Shown here: positions 43,249 to 52,929 of the stretch, one piece after another
Numbering within the stretch: position 1 is the stretch's first letter
Layout of the letters: each line of letters starts with the position of its first letter
Notes under the pieces: model-generated
What the model was told of the DNA's origin: nothing
What the model saw: the letters and a program-made list of their open reading frames with translations, nothing else
The model's database searches: none
Program-made: the position numbers and the translations under genes
Assembly: GCF_018682675.1 (NCBI RefSeq)
Contig: NZ_JAFMTR010000059.1
Coordinates: 1 to 58,716, forward strand
Reading direction: 5' to 3'
Source of the DNA: Sphingopyxis soli
GTDB taxonomy: Bacteria > Pseudomonadota > Alphaproteobacteria > Sphingomonadales > Sphingomonadaceae
DNA: 58,716 bases

Positions 43249-44058
43249 TTACGCGTCGATGCTCGTCCGCAAATCGCCATGCACCAGCCCGCCGTCGACC
43301 GTGATCGTGTCGCCAACGACATAATCGCCGGCCTTCGACGCGAGGAAGATCGCGGCGCCGGCCATATCCTCGGGCACGCCGATGCGCTTCACCGGAATGC
43401 TCTTGGCGACCGCGTCGCCATGGTCGCGCGCCGCCTTGTTCATGTCCGACTGGAAGGCGCCGGGGGCGATCGCGGTGACGATGATATTGTCCGTGACGAG
43501 CCGCGCCGCAAGGCGCTTGGTCAGGTACAGGATCGCCGCCTTCGAAGCGTGATAGCTGTAGGTTTCCCACGGATTGAGGCGCATGCCGTCGATCGAGCCG
43601 ATGTTGATGACCTTCGCGGGGCGCTCAGGCGTACCCGCCGCCTTCATCAGCCCGTGCAGCGCCTGCGTCAGGAAGAAGGGCGATTTGACGTTGATGTCCA
43701 TCACCTTGTCCCAGCCCGCCTCGGGAAAGCCCTCGAACGGCTCGCCCCATGCGGCGCCGGCGTTGTTGACGAGGATGTCGAGGCGTTCCTCGCGCGCTTC
43801 GAGTTCCTTGGCGAGCGCGCGGCAACCCTCGACGGTCGAGAGATCGACGGGGAGCCCGACGACCTTGCCCGGATAGCGCGTCTCGAAATCGGCGACGGCT
43901 TCCTCGATCTGGGCGGTCTTGCGCGCCGAGATATAGACGCGCGCGCAGCCCGCGGCGAGATAGCCTTCGACGATCATCTTGCCGATCCCGCGCGAGCCGC
44001 CGGTGACGAGCGCGATGCGGCCGTCAAGGCCGAACATGTCATTGAGGTTCATTGTCAT
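43249..44058 (-). CDS. SDR-family oxidoreductase
   Basis: This 269-residue short-chain dehydrogenase/reductase has the nucleotide motif TGGSRGIG (19-26), NNAG in ILVNNAGAAWG, and the catalytic Ser/Tyr/Lys in INIGSIDGMRL...YSYHASKAA. Gly-rich TVDGG closes the chain. The substrate is unpredictable from sequence. It is downstream of the acyl-CoA dehydrogenase pair on the minus strand, with a palindromic repeat of about 115 bases between them, so cotranscription is uncertain. Confidence 0.92.
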   Translation of the reverse strand: MTMNLNDMFGLDGRIALVTGGSRGIGKMIVEGYLAAGCARVYISARKTAQIEEAVADFETRYPGKVVGLPVDLSTVEGCRALAKELEAREERLDILVNNAGAAWGEPFEGFPEAGWDKVMDINVKSPFFLTQALHGLMKAAGTPERPAKVINIGSIDGMRLNPWETYSYHASKAAILYLTKRLAARLVTDNIIVTAIAPGAFQSDMNKAARDHGDAVAKSIPVKRIGVPEDMAGAAIFLASKAGDYVVGDTITVDGGLVHGDLRTSIDA

Positions 44059-44070
44059 TCTCCGATCATT

Positions 44071-44186
44071 CCCCTCCCGCAGGCGGGAGGGGTTAGGGGT
44101 GGGCCAGCGACGGTTCGGTTGCCCACCCCGCTGCGACTAGCAAGCAAGCTCGCAAGTCTCGCTACCCCTCCCGCCTGCGGGAGGGG
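44071..44186. repeat. Composite palindromic repeat B, flanked by identical hairpins
   Basis: The element begins and ends with a near-perfect CCCCTCCCGC/GCGGGAGGGG hairpin (44071-44092 and 44165-44186). The 34-base core at 44130-44163 matches repeat A at 42472-42505. It fills the gap between the SDR start and the acyl-CoA dehydrogenase stop. Two members 1.7 kb apart support a family rather than a chance palindrome. Confidence 0.75.
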
Positions 44187-44191
44187 TGAGA

Positions 44192-45310
44192 TCAATAGCC
44201 GCTCATTCGCGCGACCTGTTCGGTGTGATAATGGACATCGCCCATATATTCGGCGAGTGCGCGGTCGCGCTTCATATAGAGGCCGATGTCATATTCGTCG
44301 GTCATGCCGCTGCCGCCGTGCATCTGGACGCCCTCGCGCACCGCGAGATTCGCGGCGCGGCCCGCCTTGGCCTTGGCGACCGAAACCATCAGCTTCGCGC
44401 CCTCATTGCCCTGGTCGAGCAGTTCCTGCGCCTTCATCACCGCCGCGCGCGCGACTTCCATCTCGCCATAAAGATGCGCGGCGCGATGCTGGAGCGCCTG
44501 GAATTCGCCGATCAGTCGCCCGAACTGCTTGCGTTCCTTGAGATAGCCGACGGTCATGTCCATCGCGCCCTGCCCGACGCCGACCATTTCGGCGGCGGCG
44601 CCGGTGCGCGCGGCGGCGAGCAGCGCGTCGAGGATTTCGCCGCCCGCATCGACCTCACCGATGACCGCGTCGGCATCGACCTCGACCCCGTCGAGGGTGA
44701 CATGGCTCGCAAGGCTGGAGTCGACCAAGCGGCGCGGATCGGCGGTGACCCCTTTCGCATCCTTCGGCACCGCGAACAAAGTGATGCCACCGTCGGTTTT
44801 CGCCGCGACGATGCTCATGTCGGCGACATGGCCGTGGAGGACAAAGCTCTTCTTGCCGTCGAGGCGAAAGCCGTTGCCCGCGCGCGTCGCGGTCGTCGCG
44901 ATGCGGTCGGGGCGGTGCTTCGATCCCTCGTCGATCGCCAGCGCGACGATCGCCTCGCCGGCCGCAATCGCGGGAAGCCAGCGCTCGGCCTGCGTGCCGC
45001 CCGCCTTCGCGAGCGCCGCGACCGCGCCGACGCTGGTCGACAGGAAGGGCGAGGGGGTCAGGTTGCGGCCGATTTCCTCGAGCACGATGCCCGCCTCGAT
45101 ATGCCCCATGCCGAGCCCGCCGTGCGCCTCGGGAACGAGCATCCCGGGCAGACCCATTTCGACGAACTGCGCCCAGAGGTCGCGCGAGAAGCCGGTGGCG
45201 TCGTCGCTGTCGCGAAGCTGGCGAAGATGCGCGACCGGCGCCTGTTCGGCGATGAACGGGCCGACGCTGTCCTTCAGCATCAGCTGGTCTTCATTATGAT
45301 AAAGCGGCAT
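44192..45310 (-). CDS. Acyl-CoA dehydrogenase, likely non-catalytic beta subunit
   Basis: This 372-residue acyl-CoA dehydrogenase-fold protein has the three domains but weak catalytic features. The helix-G position where isovaleryl-type enzymes carry the base Glu reads LLAAARTGAA (Ala234 before Arg235). The medium-chain position reads EYMGDVHYH with Met356 instead of Glu. It retains ERKQFGRLIGEFQALQHRAAHL and MHGGSGMTDEY. The next gene upstream in transcription ends 4 bases before its start (45310 versus 45315) and has the Glu. The two are therefore best read as alpha and beta subunits of a heteromer, as seen in steroid-degrading FadE pairs. Confidence 0.88.
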   Translation of the reverse strand: MPLYHNEDQLMLKDSVGPFIAEQAPVAHLRQLRDSDDATGFSRDLWAQFVEMGLPGMLVPEAHGGLGMGHIEAGIVLEEIGRNLTPSPFLSTSVGAVAALAKAGGTQAERWLPAIAAGEAIVALAIDEGSKHRPDRIATTATRAGNGFRLDGKKSFVLHGHVADMSIVAAKTDGGITLFAVPKDAKGVTADPRRLVDSSLASHVTLDGVEVDADAVIGEVDAGGEILDALLAAARTGAAAEMVGVGQGAMDMTVGYLKERKQFGRLIGEFQALQHRAAHLYGEMEVARAAVMKAQELLDQGNEGAKLMVSVAKAKAGRAANLAVREGVQMHGGSGMTDEYDIGLYMKRDRALAEYMGDVHYHTEQVARMSGY

Positions 45311-45314
45311 GAAA

Positions 45315-46496
45315 TCAGGCTCCCGGCAGGTCGAGAATGCGTTTGGCGACGACATTGAGCAGAATTTCGCTCGTCCCGCCCTCGATCGAATTGGCCTTGG
45401 TGCGGAGCCACGCGCGCGGACGCGCGCCGCCCTTGGTTTCGGGGCTGTCCCATTCGAGCGCTTCGCTGCCGCCGCACGCCATCACCAGCTCGTGCCGCAC
45501 CTTGTTGAGTTCGGTCCCGACATATTTCATCATGTTCGACGACGCCGGATGCGCGCGGCCGGTCTTCCACATATCGATGAAGCGCTCGCCCATCGCGCGA
45601 TAGGCAAAGGCGTCGACGTCGAATGCCGCAAGCTGGGCGCGCAGGATCGGATCGTCGAGCTGGCCCGCCTCGTTGCGGCCGAGCACCCCGGCAAGCGCGC
45701 CGCCCAGGCTGACGAGTTCGCCCGCCGAATCGCCGCCCGATATCATCTCGCGCTCGTGCCCGAGGAGATATTTGGCGACGTCCCAGCCGCGGTTGATTTC
45801 GCCGACATATTGGGTCTTCGGCACCTTCACATCGTCGAAGAAGGTCTCGCAGAACGGGCTGTTCCCCGAGATCAGCTTGATCGGCTTCGTCGTGACGCCC
45901 GGGGTCGCCATGTCGAAGAGCATGAAGGTGATGCCCTGATATTTGTTCGTCTTGTCGGTGCGGACGAGGCAGAAGATCCAGTCGGCCTTGTCGGCGTAGC
46001 TGGTCCATATCTTTTGGCCGTTGACGACCCAGTGATCGCCCTTGTCCTCGCCATAGGTCTGCAGGGACACGAGGTCGCTGCCCGAGCCGGGTTCCGAATA
46101 GCCCTGGCACCAGCGGATTTCGCCGCGCGCGATCGGGTTGAGATAATCGACCTTCTGCTCCTCGGTGCCGAACTGCAGCAGCGCCGGGCCGAGCATCCAG
46201 ATGCCGAAGCTGTTGAGCGGCGAGCGGGCGCCGATACGCGCCATTTCCTGCTTGAGGATCTTGGTCTCGGCCGCCGAGAGACCGGCGCCGCCATAGGGCT
46301 TCGGCCAGTCGGGAACGGTATAGCCTTTCGCCACACAGCGTTCGAGCCACAGCTTCTGCGCCTCGCTCTGGAATTTCCAGTTGCGGCCACCCCAGCAAAT
46401 ATCCTCGTCACCGCGGACGGGTTCGCGCATTTCGGGCGGACAATTCTCTTCCAGCCACGCGCGCACTTCGGCGCGGAAGGCGTCCAGATCGCTCAT
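45315..46496 (-). CDS. Acyl-CoA dehydrogenase, likely catalytic alpha subunit
   Basis: This 393-residue FAD enzyme introduces the alpha-beta double bond in an acyl-CoA. Motifs include WCQGYSEPGSGSDL and NGQKIWTSYADKADW for FAD and acyl binding. Helix G reads LLGHEREMISGG, placing Glu248 where isovaleryl-type and ChsE4-type enzymes have their base. The C-terminal SIEGGTSEILLNVVAKRILDLP is the FAD-tail motif. ATG 46496 gives a normal N-terminus; the frame stays open antisense through the next gene, but that is not coding. It leads the minus-strand acyl-CoA dehydrogenase pair and diverges from an SDR gene. Confidence 0.92.
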   Translation of the reverse strand: MSDLDAFRAEVRAWLEENCPPEMREPVRGDEDICWGGRNWKFQSEAQKLWLERCVAKGYTVPDWPKPYGGAGLSAAETKILKQEMARIGARSPLNSFGIWMLGPALLQFGTEEQKVDYLNPIARGEIRWCQGYSEPGSGSDLVSLQTYGEDKGDHWVVNGQKIWTSYADKADWIFCLVRTDKTNKYQGITFMLFDMATPGVTTKPIKLISGNSPFCETFFDDVKVPKTQYVGEINRGWDVAKYLLGHEREMISGGDSAGELVSLGGALAGVLGRNEAGQLDDPILRAQLAAFDVDAFAYRAMGERFIDMWKTGRAHPASSNMMKYVGTELNKVRHELVMACGGSEALEWDSPETKGGARPRAWLRTKANSIEGGTSEILLNVVAKRILDLPGA

Positions 46497-46542
46497 CTTC
46501 AAGGCTCCTCTTCTGGCCGCAAATCTAGGACCGGAGAGCTGC

Positions 46543-46558
46543 TTTACGCAAGCGTCAA
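46543..46558. promoter_or_regulatory. Predicted operator TTTACGC-AA-GCGTCAA
   Basis: The 16 bases TTTACGCAAGCGTCAA form an inverted repeat with 7-base arms, a 2-base spacer and one mismatch. They lie in the divergent gap between the acyl-CoA dehydrogenase pair and the SDR/transporter operon. The design equals the site at 50490. Confidence 0.5.
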
Positions 46559-46667
46559 CTTGGGCCAGGAAGCCGACGCTACGGCGCCGTAACGGAAGGT
46601 TGCTCGCCGTTGACGCGACGGGCTTCGCGCCTAAGTTGCGTGGCAAAATAAAACGGGAGCAGAGGAT

Positions 46668-47525
46668 ATGCGATTCGCAGGCAAGATCGCCGTGGTCACC
46701 GGCGCGGCATCGGGCATCGGCAAGGCCGCCGTGCTGAAACTCGCGGGCGAAGGCGCGCATGTCTTCGCCGCCGACATCGACGAAGCCGGCGGCCGCGCGC
46801 TCGCCGAGCAGTCGAACGGCAAGATCGATTTCGTTCGCTGCGACGTCACCGTCCCCGCCGATATCGAAGCGCTGATGAACACCGCCGCCGAGAAAGCCGG
46901 CGGGATCGACATCGTCTTCAACAATGCCGCTGCGGGCGGCGACCGCGCGCCGATCGACGAGATCACCCCCGAGGGCTGGGACCGGACGATGGATCTGGTG
47001 CTGAAATCGGTCGCGATGGGGATCCGCTATGCCGCGCCGCATATGAAGCATCGCCAGGGCGCCAGCATCGTCAACACAGCAAGCGTCGCGGCGCTCGGCG
47101 CGGGCTATTCGCCGACCGCCTATGCGGTGGCGAAGGCGGGCGTGCTGCACCTCAGCAAGGTCGCGGCGACCGACCTGGCGCAATATGGCATCCGCGTGAA
47201 CGCGATCTGCCCCGGCTTTATCAACACCAATATCTTCACCGCCTCGCTCGACGTGCCGGGCGAGCTCAAGACACAGGCGAACGCCGTCATTGCGCAGATG
47301 AGCGCGAACGCACAGCCCGTCGCGCGCGGCGGCCAGCCCGAGGATATCGCGAACGCGGTCGCCTATCTCGCGAGCGAGGAATCGAGCTTTATGACCGGCA
47401 CGCATATGCTCGTCGACGGCGGGCTGACCATCGGCCAGCGCCACGCGTGGGACAAGGAAACGCCGGGGATGTTCGACGCCCTGCTGGCGATGGAGGAAGC
47501 GGCGAAAGCCGGAGCCGCCGGGTGA
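46668..47525 (+). CDS. SDR-family oxidoreductase
   Basis: This 285-residue short-chain dehydrogenase has the TGAASGIGK motif (11-19), an NNAA variant (IVFNNAAAGGD) of the usual NNAG motif, and the catalytic Ser in VNTASVAALG with Tyr and Lys in YAVAKAGVLHL. Its C-terminal region after TGTHMLVDGGLTIGQ is about 35 residues longer than minimal SDRs. The stop overlaps the GTG of the transporter gene (GTGA), so it is translationally coupled to transport. The substrate is unknown but is probably tied to the acyl-CoA region. Confidence 0.92.
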   Translation: MRFAGKIAVVTGAASGIGKAAVLKLAGEGAHVFAADIDEAGGRALAEQSNGKIDFVRCDVTVPADIEALMNTAAEKAGGIDIVFNNAAAGGDRAPIDEITPEGWDRTMDLVLKSVAMGIRYAAPHMKHRQGASIVNTASVAALGAGYSPTAYAVAKAGVLHLSKVAATDLAQYGIRVNAICPGFINTNIFTASLDVPGELKTQANAVIAQMSANAQPVARGGQPEDIANAVAYLASEESSFMTGTHMLVDGGLTIGQRHAWDKETPGMFDALLAMEEAAKAGAAG

Positions 47526-48961
47526 CCGCCGACACCCCGGCGCAGACGCGTCTGCCGGTCCGGCTCAAGCTGTTCCACGGCCTCGGCAGCGTCGCCTATG
47601 GCGTCAAGGACAACGGCTTTTCGACCTTTCTGCTGATCTTCTACAGCCAGGTTGTCGGGCTCGACGCAAAGCTGGTATCGCTCGCGCTGATGTTCGCGTT
47701 GCTCGCCGACGCCTTCGTCGATCCGCTGATCGGCTATTTCTCCGACCGCACCTATACGCGCTGGGGCCGACGGCATCCGTGGCTTTATCTTGCGCCGATC
47801 CCGCTCGCTTTCGCATGGATGCTGCTTTGGTCGCCGCCCGACGACCACACGCATATCTTCGCCTATCTGGTCGTCGTCGCGGTGCTGGTGCGCACGCTGG
47901 TGTCGTGCTGCGAGGTGCCGTCGCAATCGCTCGTCGCCGAGCTGACGAGCGATTATGACGAGCGCACCGCGCTCGTCCGCTTCCGCTTCCTCTTCGCGTG
48001 GGGCGGCGGGCTGCTCGTCTTCTTCCTCGCCAACACGGTCTTCCTGCGCCCCGACGCGACGCACGAATTCGGCCAGCTCAATCCCGCCGGATACTGGCTC
48101 TATGGCCTGTGCGGCGCGATCCTGATGGCGGCGACGGTGCTGATCTCGGCGATCGGCCAGCATCGCCGCGTCGCGCACCTGCCCGCAACCAGGCCCCAGC
48201 CCGGTTCGCCGAAGCGTCTTTTTGCCGAGATATGGGAGTCGCTGCGCCACCCCGCCGCGCTGATCCTGCTCGGCGCGTCGCTGGTCGCGATTTCGAGCAC
48301 GCAGATGACCTTCACCATCTCGAACTTCCTCTACCTTTATGTCTGGCGCTTCTCCGACGGCGCCTTCGCGGCGCTGCCCTGGCTGTTGATGGCAAGCGTC
48401 ATCGGCTCGTTCCTGCTCGTACAGCCGCTGCACCACCGTTTCGGCAAGAAACGGACCGCGGTGGTGTGCGGGATCATCAGCACGATTTTCTGGGTCGTCC
48501 CCTTCATGCTGCTGCTGTCGGGGAACTGGCCCGCGATCGGATCGAGTTTTTCCAGCAACCTGTTGATGGGCTTCATCCTGCTGTCGAACATCAATGCGGT
48601 GATGGTGATGATCTCGGGCCAGTCGATGCTCGCCGACGTCGTCGAAGCCTCGCAGGTCGAGACCGGGCGCCGCACCGAGGGCGTGTTCGCGGCGGGCTGG
48701 ATGTTCGTCCAGAAATGCGCGACCGCGGTCGGCATCGGGCTGACCGGCCTGCTGATCAGCCTGTCGGGGCTGCCGTCGAAGGCGATCCCGGGCCAGGTCG
48801 CGCCCGAGGTGATCGAACGGCTGGTGGTGAGCTATGGCGTGATCGTGGTGATCGCCGCTGCCTGCTCGACGTGGATCTTCTCGCGCTTTCCGATCAACCG
48901 CGCCGACCATGAGGCACGGATCGCCGCATTGTCGGCGACCGAAGCGACCGGCCTGCAATGA
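47522..48961 (+). CDS. GPH/MelB-type MFS transporter (copy 1)
   Basis: This 479-residue membrane protein has about 12 helices and the glycoside-pentoside-hexuronide:cation symporter pattern. The motif DAFVDPLIGYFSDRTYTRWGRRHPWLY aligns with the MelB DPxxGxxxDxTxxRxGxxRPW stretch. GSVAYGVKDNGFSTFLLIFYSQVVGLD is the first helix. The start is GTG 47522, overlapping the SDR stop. The next gene is a tandem paralogue whose ATG overlaps this stop. The substrate is unlikely to be a simple sugar given the fatty-acid-like neighbours. Confidence 0.9.
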   Translation: MTADTPAQTRLPVRLKLFHGLGSVAYGVKDNGFSTFLLIFYSQVVGLDAKLVSLALMFALLADAFVDPLIGYFSDRTYTRWGRRHPWLYLAPIPLAFAWMLLWSPPDDHTHIFAYLVVVAVLVRTLVSCCEVPSQSLVAELTSDYDERTALVRFRFLFAWGGGLLVFFLANTVFLRPDATHEFGQLNPAGYWLYGLCGAILMAATVLISAIGQHRRVAHLPATRPQPGSPKRLFAEIWESLRHPAALILLGASLVAISSTQMTFTISNFLYLYVWRFSDGAFAALPWLLMASVIGSFLLVQPLHHRFGKKRTAVVCGIISTIFWVVPFMLLLSGNWPAIGSSFSSNLLMGFILLSNINAVMVMISGQSMLADVVEASQVETGRRTEGVFAAGWMFVQKCATAVGIGLTGLLISLSGLPSKAIPGQVAPEVIERLVVSYGVIVVIAAACSTWIFSRFPINRADHEARIAALSATEATGLQ

Positions 48962-50397
48962 TTACGCCCGCGCCTCCCGGCCCGCTGCCGATGCGGATCA
49001 AGCTGGCGCACGGGCTGGGCAGCGTGACGCTGGGCATCAAAGAGGCGGGGCTCACCACCTTCTTCATGCTCTATTACAACCAGGTGCTCGGCTTCGACCC
49101 GCGCACCGTGTCGCTGGTGCTGATCGGCGCGATGGTGATCGACGCGCTGGTCGACCCGCTGATCGGACGCCTGTCCGACGCGACGCGCACGCGGTTCGGG
49201 CGGCGGCTGCCCTGGCTCTATGGCGCGGCGGTGCCGATGGCGATCGCCTGGGCCTTGCTGTGGGTCTCGCCCGACATCGCGAAACATTCGACGCTGGGCC
49301 TGATCGTCAACGTAGTTGCGGTGCGCATCCTCGTTTCGGCGTGCGAAATCCCGTCGGTGTCGCTCGTCGCCGAACTGACGCGCGACTATGACGAGCGCAC
49401 GACGCTGATGCGCTTCCGCTTCCTGTTCGGTTGGCTGGGCGGGCTCACCGCAACCGCGCTCGCCTATGGCTATTTCCTGACGAGCGACGAGCCGGGACAG
49501 AGCGGCCTGCTCGAAGCCGCGGGCTATACCGGATTCGGGCTGTTCGGCGCGGCGATGATCCTGGTGACGACGCTGGGATCGGCGCTGGGACAGCACCGGC
49601 GCATCGTCTCCCTGCCGCCGCCGCCCGCAGCGGGCCACGGCAATTCGATATTCGCCGACATCGCGCTCGCCTTTCGCAACCCCGCTTTCGTCGCGCTGGC
49701 GAGCGGAGCGCTGTTCATCGTCACCGGCTATGCGACCGCGATCGCCTCGATCAACTATATGATGCTCTATGTCTGGAAGCTCGGCGACGCGCAGTTCGCC
49801 TGGTATCCGCTTGGCCTCGCGATCGCGGTGTTCGGCGCCTTCGCCGCGGTCGGGCGCGCGCATCGCCGCTTCGGCAAGCGCGACACCGCGATCGCCGCCG
49901 CGCTGTTCAGCGGCGCGCTCGCCTTCCTGCCCTATGCCGCGCGCAACCTGGGCTTCTGGCCCGAGCTCGGTGGCACGGCGTCGGTCATTCTGCTGCTCGG
50001 CTTCATGACGCTGTCGCTGTTCGGGCAGATAGTGGCGAACATCTCCGCCGCGTCGATGGTCGCCGAGATCGTCGAGGCGCACGAGGTCGATCATGGCACG
50101 CGAATCGAGGGCGTGTTTTTCGCGGGCTATCTGATGACGCAGAAATTCGGACAGGCGCTCGGCATCTTCCTCGTCGGCCAGCTCGTCGCCTTTGCGGGGC
50201 TGGGCGAGCGGATGCGGCCCGAGGACCTGCCCGCCGACACGGCGACCCAGATGGGATGGATTTACGCCGGGCTGATGGTGGCGATCGGGGTGCTCGCCGC
50301 GGTCGGGCTGCGTCGTTACGCGATTGATCGGGCCAGCCACGAGGCGCGGCTGGCGCTGCTTGGCGGCGGCGAGCCCGGCCATAAGGAGCGCTCATAG
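48958..50397 (+). CDS. GPH/MelB-type MFS transporter (copy 2)
   Basis: This 479-residue paralogue of the preceding gene has the same layout: GSVTLGIKEAGLTTFFMLYYNQVLGFDPRTVSLVLIGAMVIDALVDPLIGRLSD and FGRRLPWLYGAAVP. Its start overlaps the previous stop (ATGA). Two transporters of the same subfamily in tandem suggest either a heteromer or separate substrates, such as free acid and conjugate. It ends before the promoter region of the ACAD11-like gene. Confidence 0.9.
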   Translation: MITPAPPGPLPMRIKLAHGLGSVTLGIKEAGLTTFFMLYYNQVLGFDPRTVSLVLIGAMVIDALVDPLIGRLSDATRTRFGRRLPWLYGAAVPMAIAWALLWVSPDIAKHSTLGLIVNVVAVRILVSACEIPSVSLVAELTRDYDERTTLMRFRFLFGWLGGLTATALAYGYFLTSDEPGQSGLLEAAGYTGFGLFGAAMILVTTLGSALGQHRRIVSLPPPPAAGHGNSIFADIALAFRNPAFVALASGALFIVTGYATAIASINYMMLYVWKLGDAQFAWYPLGLAIAVFGAFAAVGRAHRRFGKRDTAIAAALFSGALAFLPYAARNLGFWPELGGTASVILLLGFMTLSLFGQIVANISAASMVAEIVEAHEVDHGTRIEGVFFAGYLMTQKFGQALGIFLVGQLVAFAGLGERMRPEDLPADTATQMGWIYAGLMVAIGVLAAVGLRRYAIDRASHEARLALLGGGEPGHKERS

Positions 50398-50425
50398 CGA
50401 ATATACCGAAACATAATGTCCGCCG

Positions 50426-50443
50426 ATCGCAGAAAAATGCGAT
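50426..50443. promoter_or_regulatory. Inverted repeat ATCGCA...TGCGAT
   Basis: Six-base arms ATCGCA (50426-50431) and TGCGAT (50438-50443) surround six bases. They lie between the transporter stop and the ACAD11-like start and may be an operator or part of a short stem. The evidence is weak on its own. Confidence 0.3.
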
Positions 50444-50489
50444 TTCGCGGCATCCGGGCCTTGGCAAAACGACCGAATCGGCCCAAGGG

Positions 50490-50505
50490 TTTACGTAAAC
50501 GTAAA
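50490..50505. promoter_or_regulatory. Predicted operator TTTACGT-AA-ACGTAAA
   Basis: A perfect inverted repeat of 7-base arms with a 2-base spacer (TTTACGTAAACGTAAA) lies 15 bases before the start, immediately upstream of the ribosome site GGGAAGG. It shares its design with the site at 46543. Its regulator is not in the window. Confidence 0.55.
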
Positions 50506-50520
50506 GGGAAGGATGTAGCG

Positions 50521-51813
<1,293 letters not shown>

Positions 51814-51837
51814 AATCTGACCATCCGGAGAGAGAGA

Positions 51838-52929
51838 TTGACCAAAGCTGCCGTTCTGATCGAGCCGGGCAAGCCGCTCGTCATCGAAGATGTCGTCGTC
51901 GACAGGCCCGGCCCGCACGAGGTGCGCATCCGCACCGCGGCGTGCGGCCTGTGCCATTCGGACCTGCACTTCATCGACGGTGCCTATCCGCACCCGCTGC
52001 CCGCGATTCCCGGGCACGAGGCGGCGGGGATCGTCGAAGCGGTCGGCAGCGAGGTTCGCACGGTGAAGCCCGGCGACGCGGTGGTCACCTGCCTCTCCGC
52101 TTTCTGCGGCCATTGCGAGTTTTGTGTCAGCGGGCGCATGTCGCTGTGCCTCGGCGGCGACACGCGGCGCGCGGCCGGATCGGCGCCGCGCATCACCCGC
52201 CCCGACGGGTCGCCGGTGAACCAGATGCTCAACCTCAGCGCCTTTTCGGAGGTGATGCTGGTCCACGAACATGCCTGCGTCGCGATCGACCCCGACATGC
52301 CGCTCGACCGCGCCGCGGTGATCGGCTGCGCGGTGACGACGGGTGCGGGCACGATCTTCAACGCCTGCAAGGTGACGCCGGGCGAGACCGTCGCGGTCGT
52401 CGGTTGCGGCGGCGTCGGCCTCGCGACGATCAACGCCGCGAAGATCGCCGGAGCGGGCCGCATCATCGCCGCCGACCCCGTCCCCGAAAAGCGCGAACTC
52501 GCGAAGAAACTGGGCGCGACCGATGTCGTCGACGCGCTGTCCGACGATGCGGCAAAGCAGATCGTCGAAATCTCGAAGGGCGGCGTCGATCATGCGATCG
52601 AAGCCGTCGGGCGCCCCGCCTCGGCGACCCTGGCGGTCGCTTCGCTCCGCCGCGGCGGCACCGCGACGATCCTCGGCATGATGCCGCTCGCCGAAAAGGT
52701 CGGCCTGTCGGCGATGGACCTGCTCTCGGGCAAGAAGTTGCAGGGCGCGATCATGGGCGGCAACCGCTTCCCGGTCGACATCCCGCGCCTCGTCGACTTC
52801 TACCTCCGCGGGCTGCTCGACCTCGACAGCATCGTCGCCGAGACGATCCCGCTCGCGAAGGTCAACGAAGGGTTCGACAAGATGCGAAAGGGCGATGCCG
52901 CGCGGTCGGTGATCGTGTTCGACCAATGA
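51838..52929 (+). CDS. Zinc-dependent alcohol dehydrogenase (MDR)
   Basis: This 363-residue enzyme oxidises an alcohol with NAD(P). The catalytic zinc site uses Cys39 (AACGLCHSDLHF) and GHE in IPGHEAAGIV; the structural zinc cysteines are in CGHCEFCVSGRMSLC. The Rossmann motif is VAVVGCGGVGLATI. Translation starts at TTG 51838, supported by GGAGAGAGA just upstream and by the canonical N-terminus MTKAAVLIEPGKPL. Its stop overlaps the next ATG. The role is likely oxidation of an alcohol intermediate in the pathway, which is inferred. Confidence 0.92.
   Translation: MTKAAVLIEPGKPLVIEDVVVDRPGPHEVRIRTAACGLCHSDLHFIDGAYPHPLPAIPGHEAAGIVEAVGSEVRTVKPGDAVVTCLSAFCGHCEFCVSGRMSLCLGGDTRRAAGSAPRITRPDGSPVNQMLNLSAFSEVMLVHEHACVAIDPDMPLDRAAVIGCAVTTGAGTIFNACKVTPGETVAVVGCGGVGLATINAAKIAGAGRIIAADPVPEKRELAKKLGATDVVDALSDDAAKQIVEISKGGVDHAIEAVGRPASATLAVASLRRGGTATILGMMPLAEKVGLSAMDLLSGKKLQGAIMGGNRFPVDIPRLVDFYLRGLLDLDSIVAETIPLAKVNEGFDKMRKGDAARSVIVFDQ

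Noticed and set aside
45315..47444. A 709-codon minus-strand frame covering the dehydrogenase and the next gene
   Set aside because: The first half is the antisense of the SDR gene at 46668. The dehydrogenase N-terminus and sequence conservation begin at 46496.
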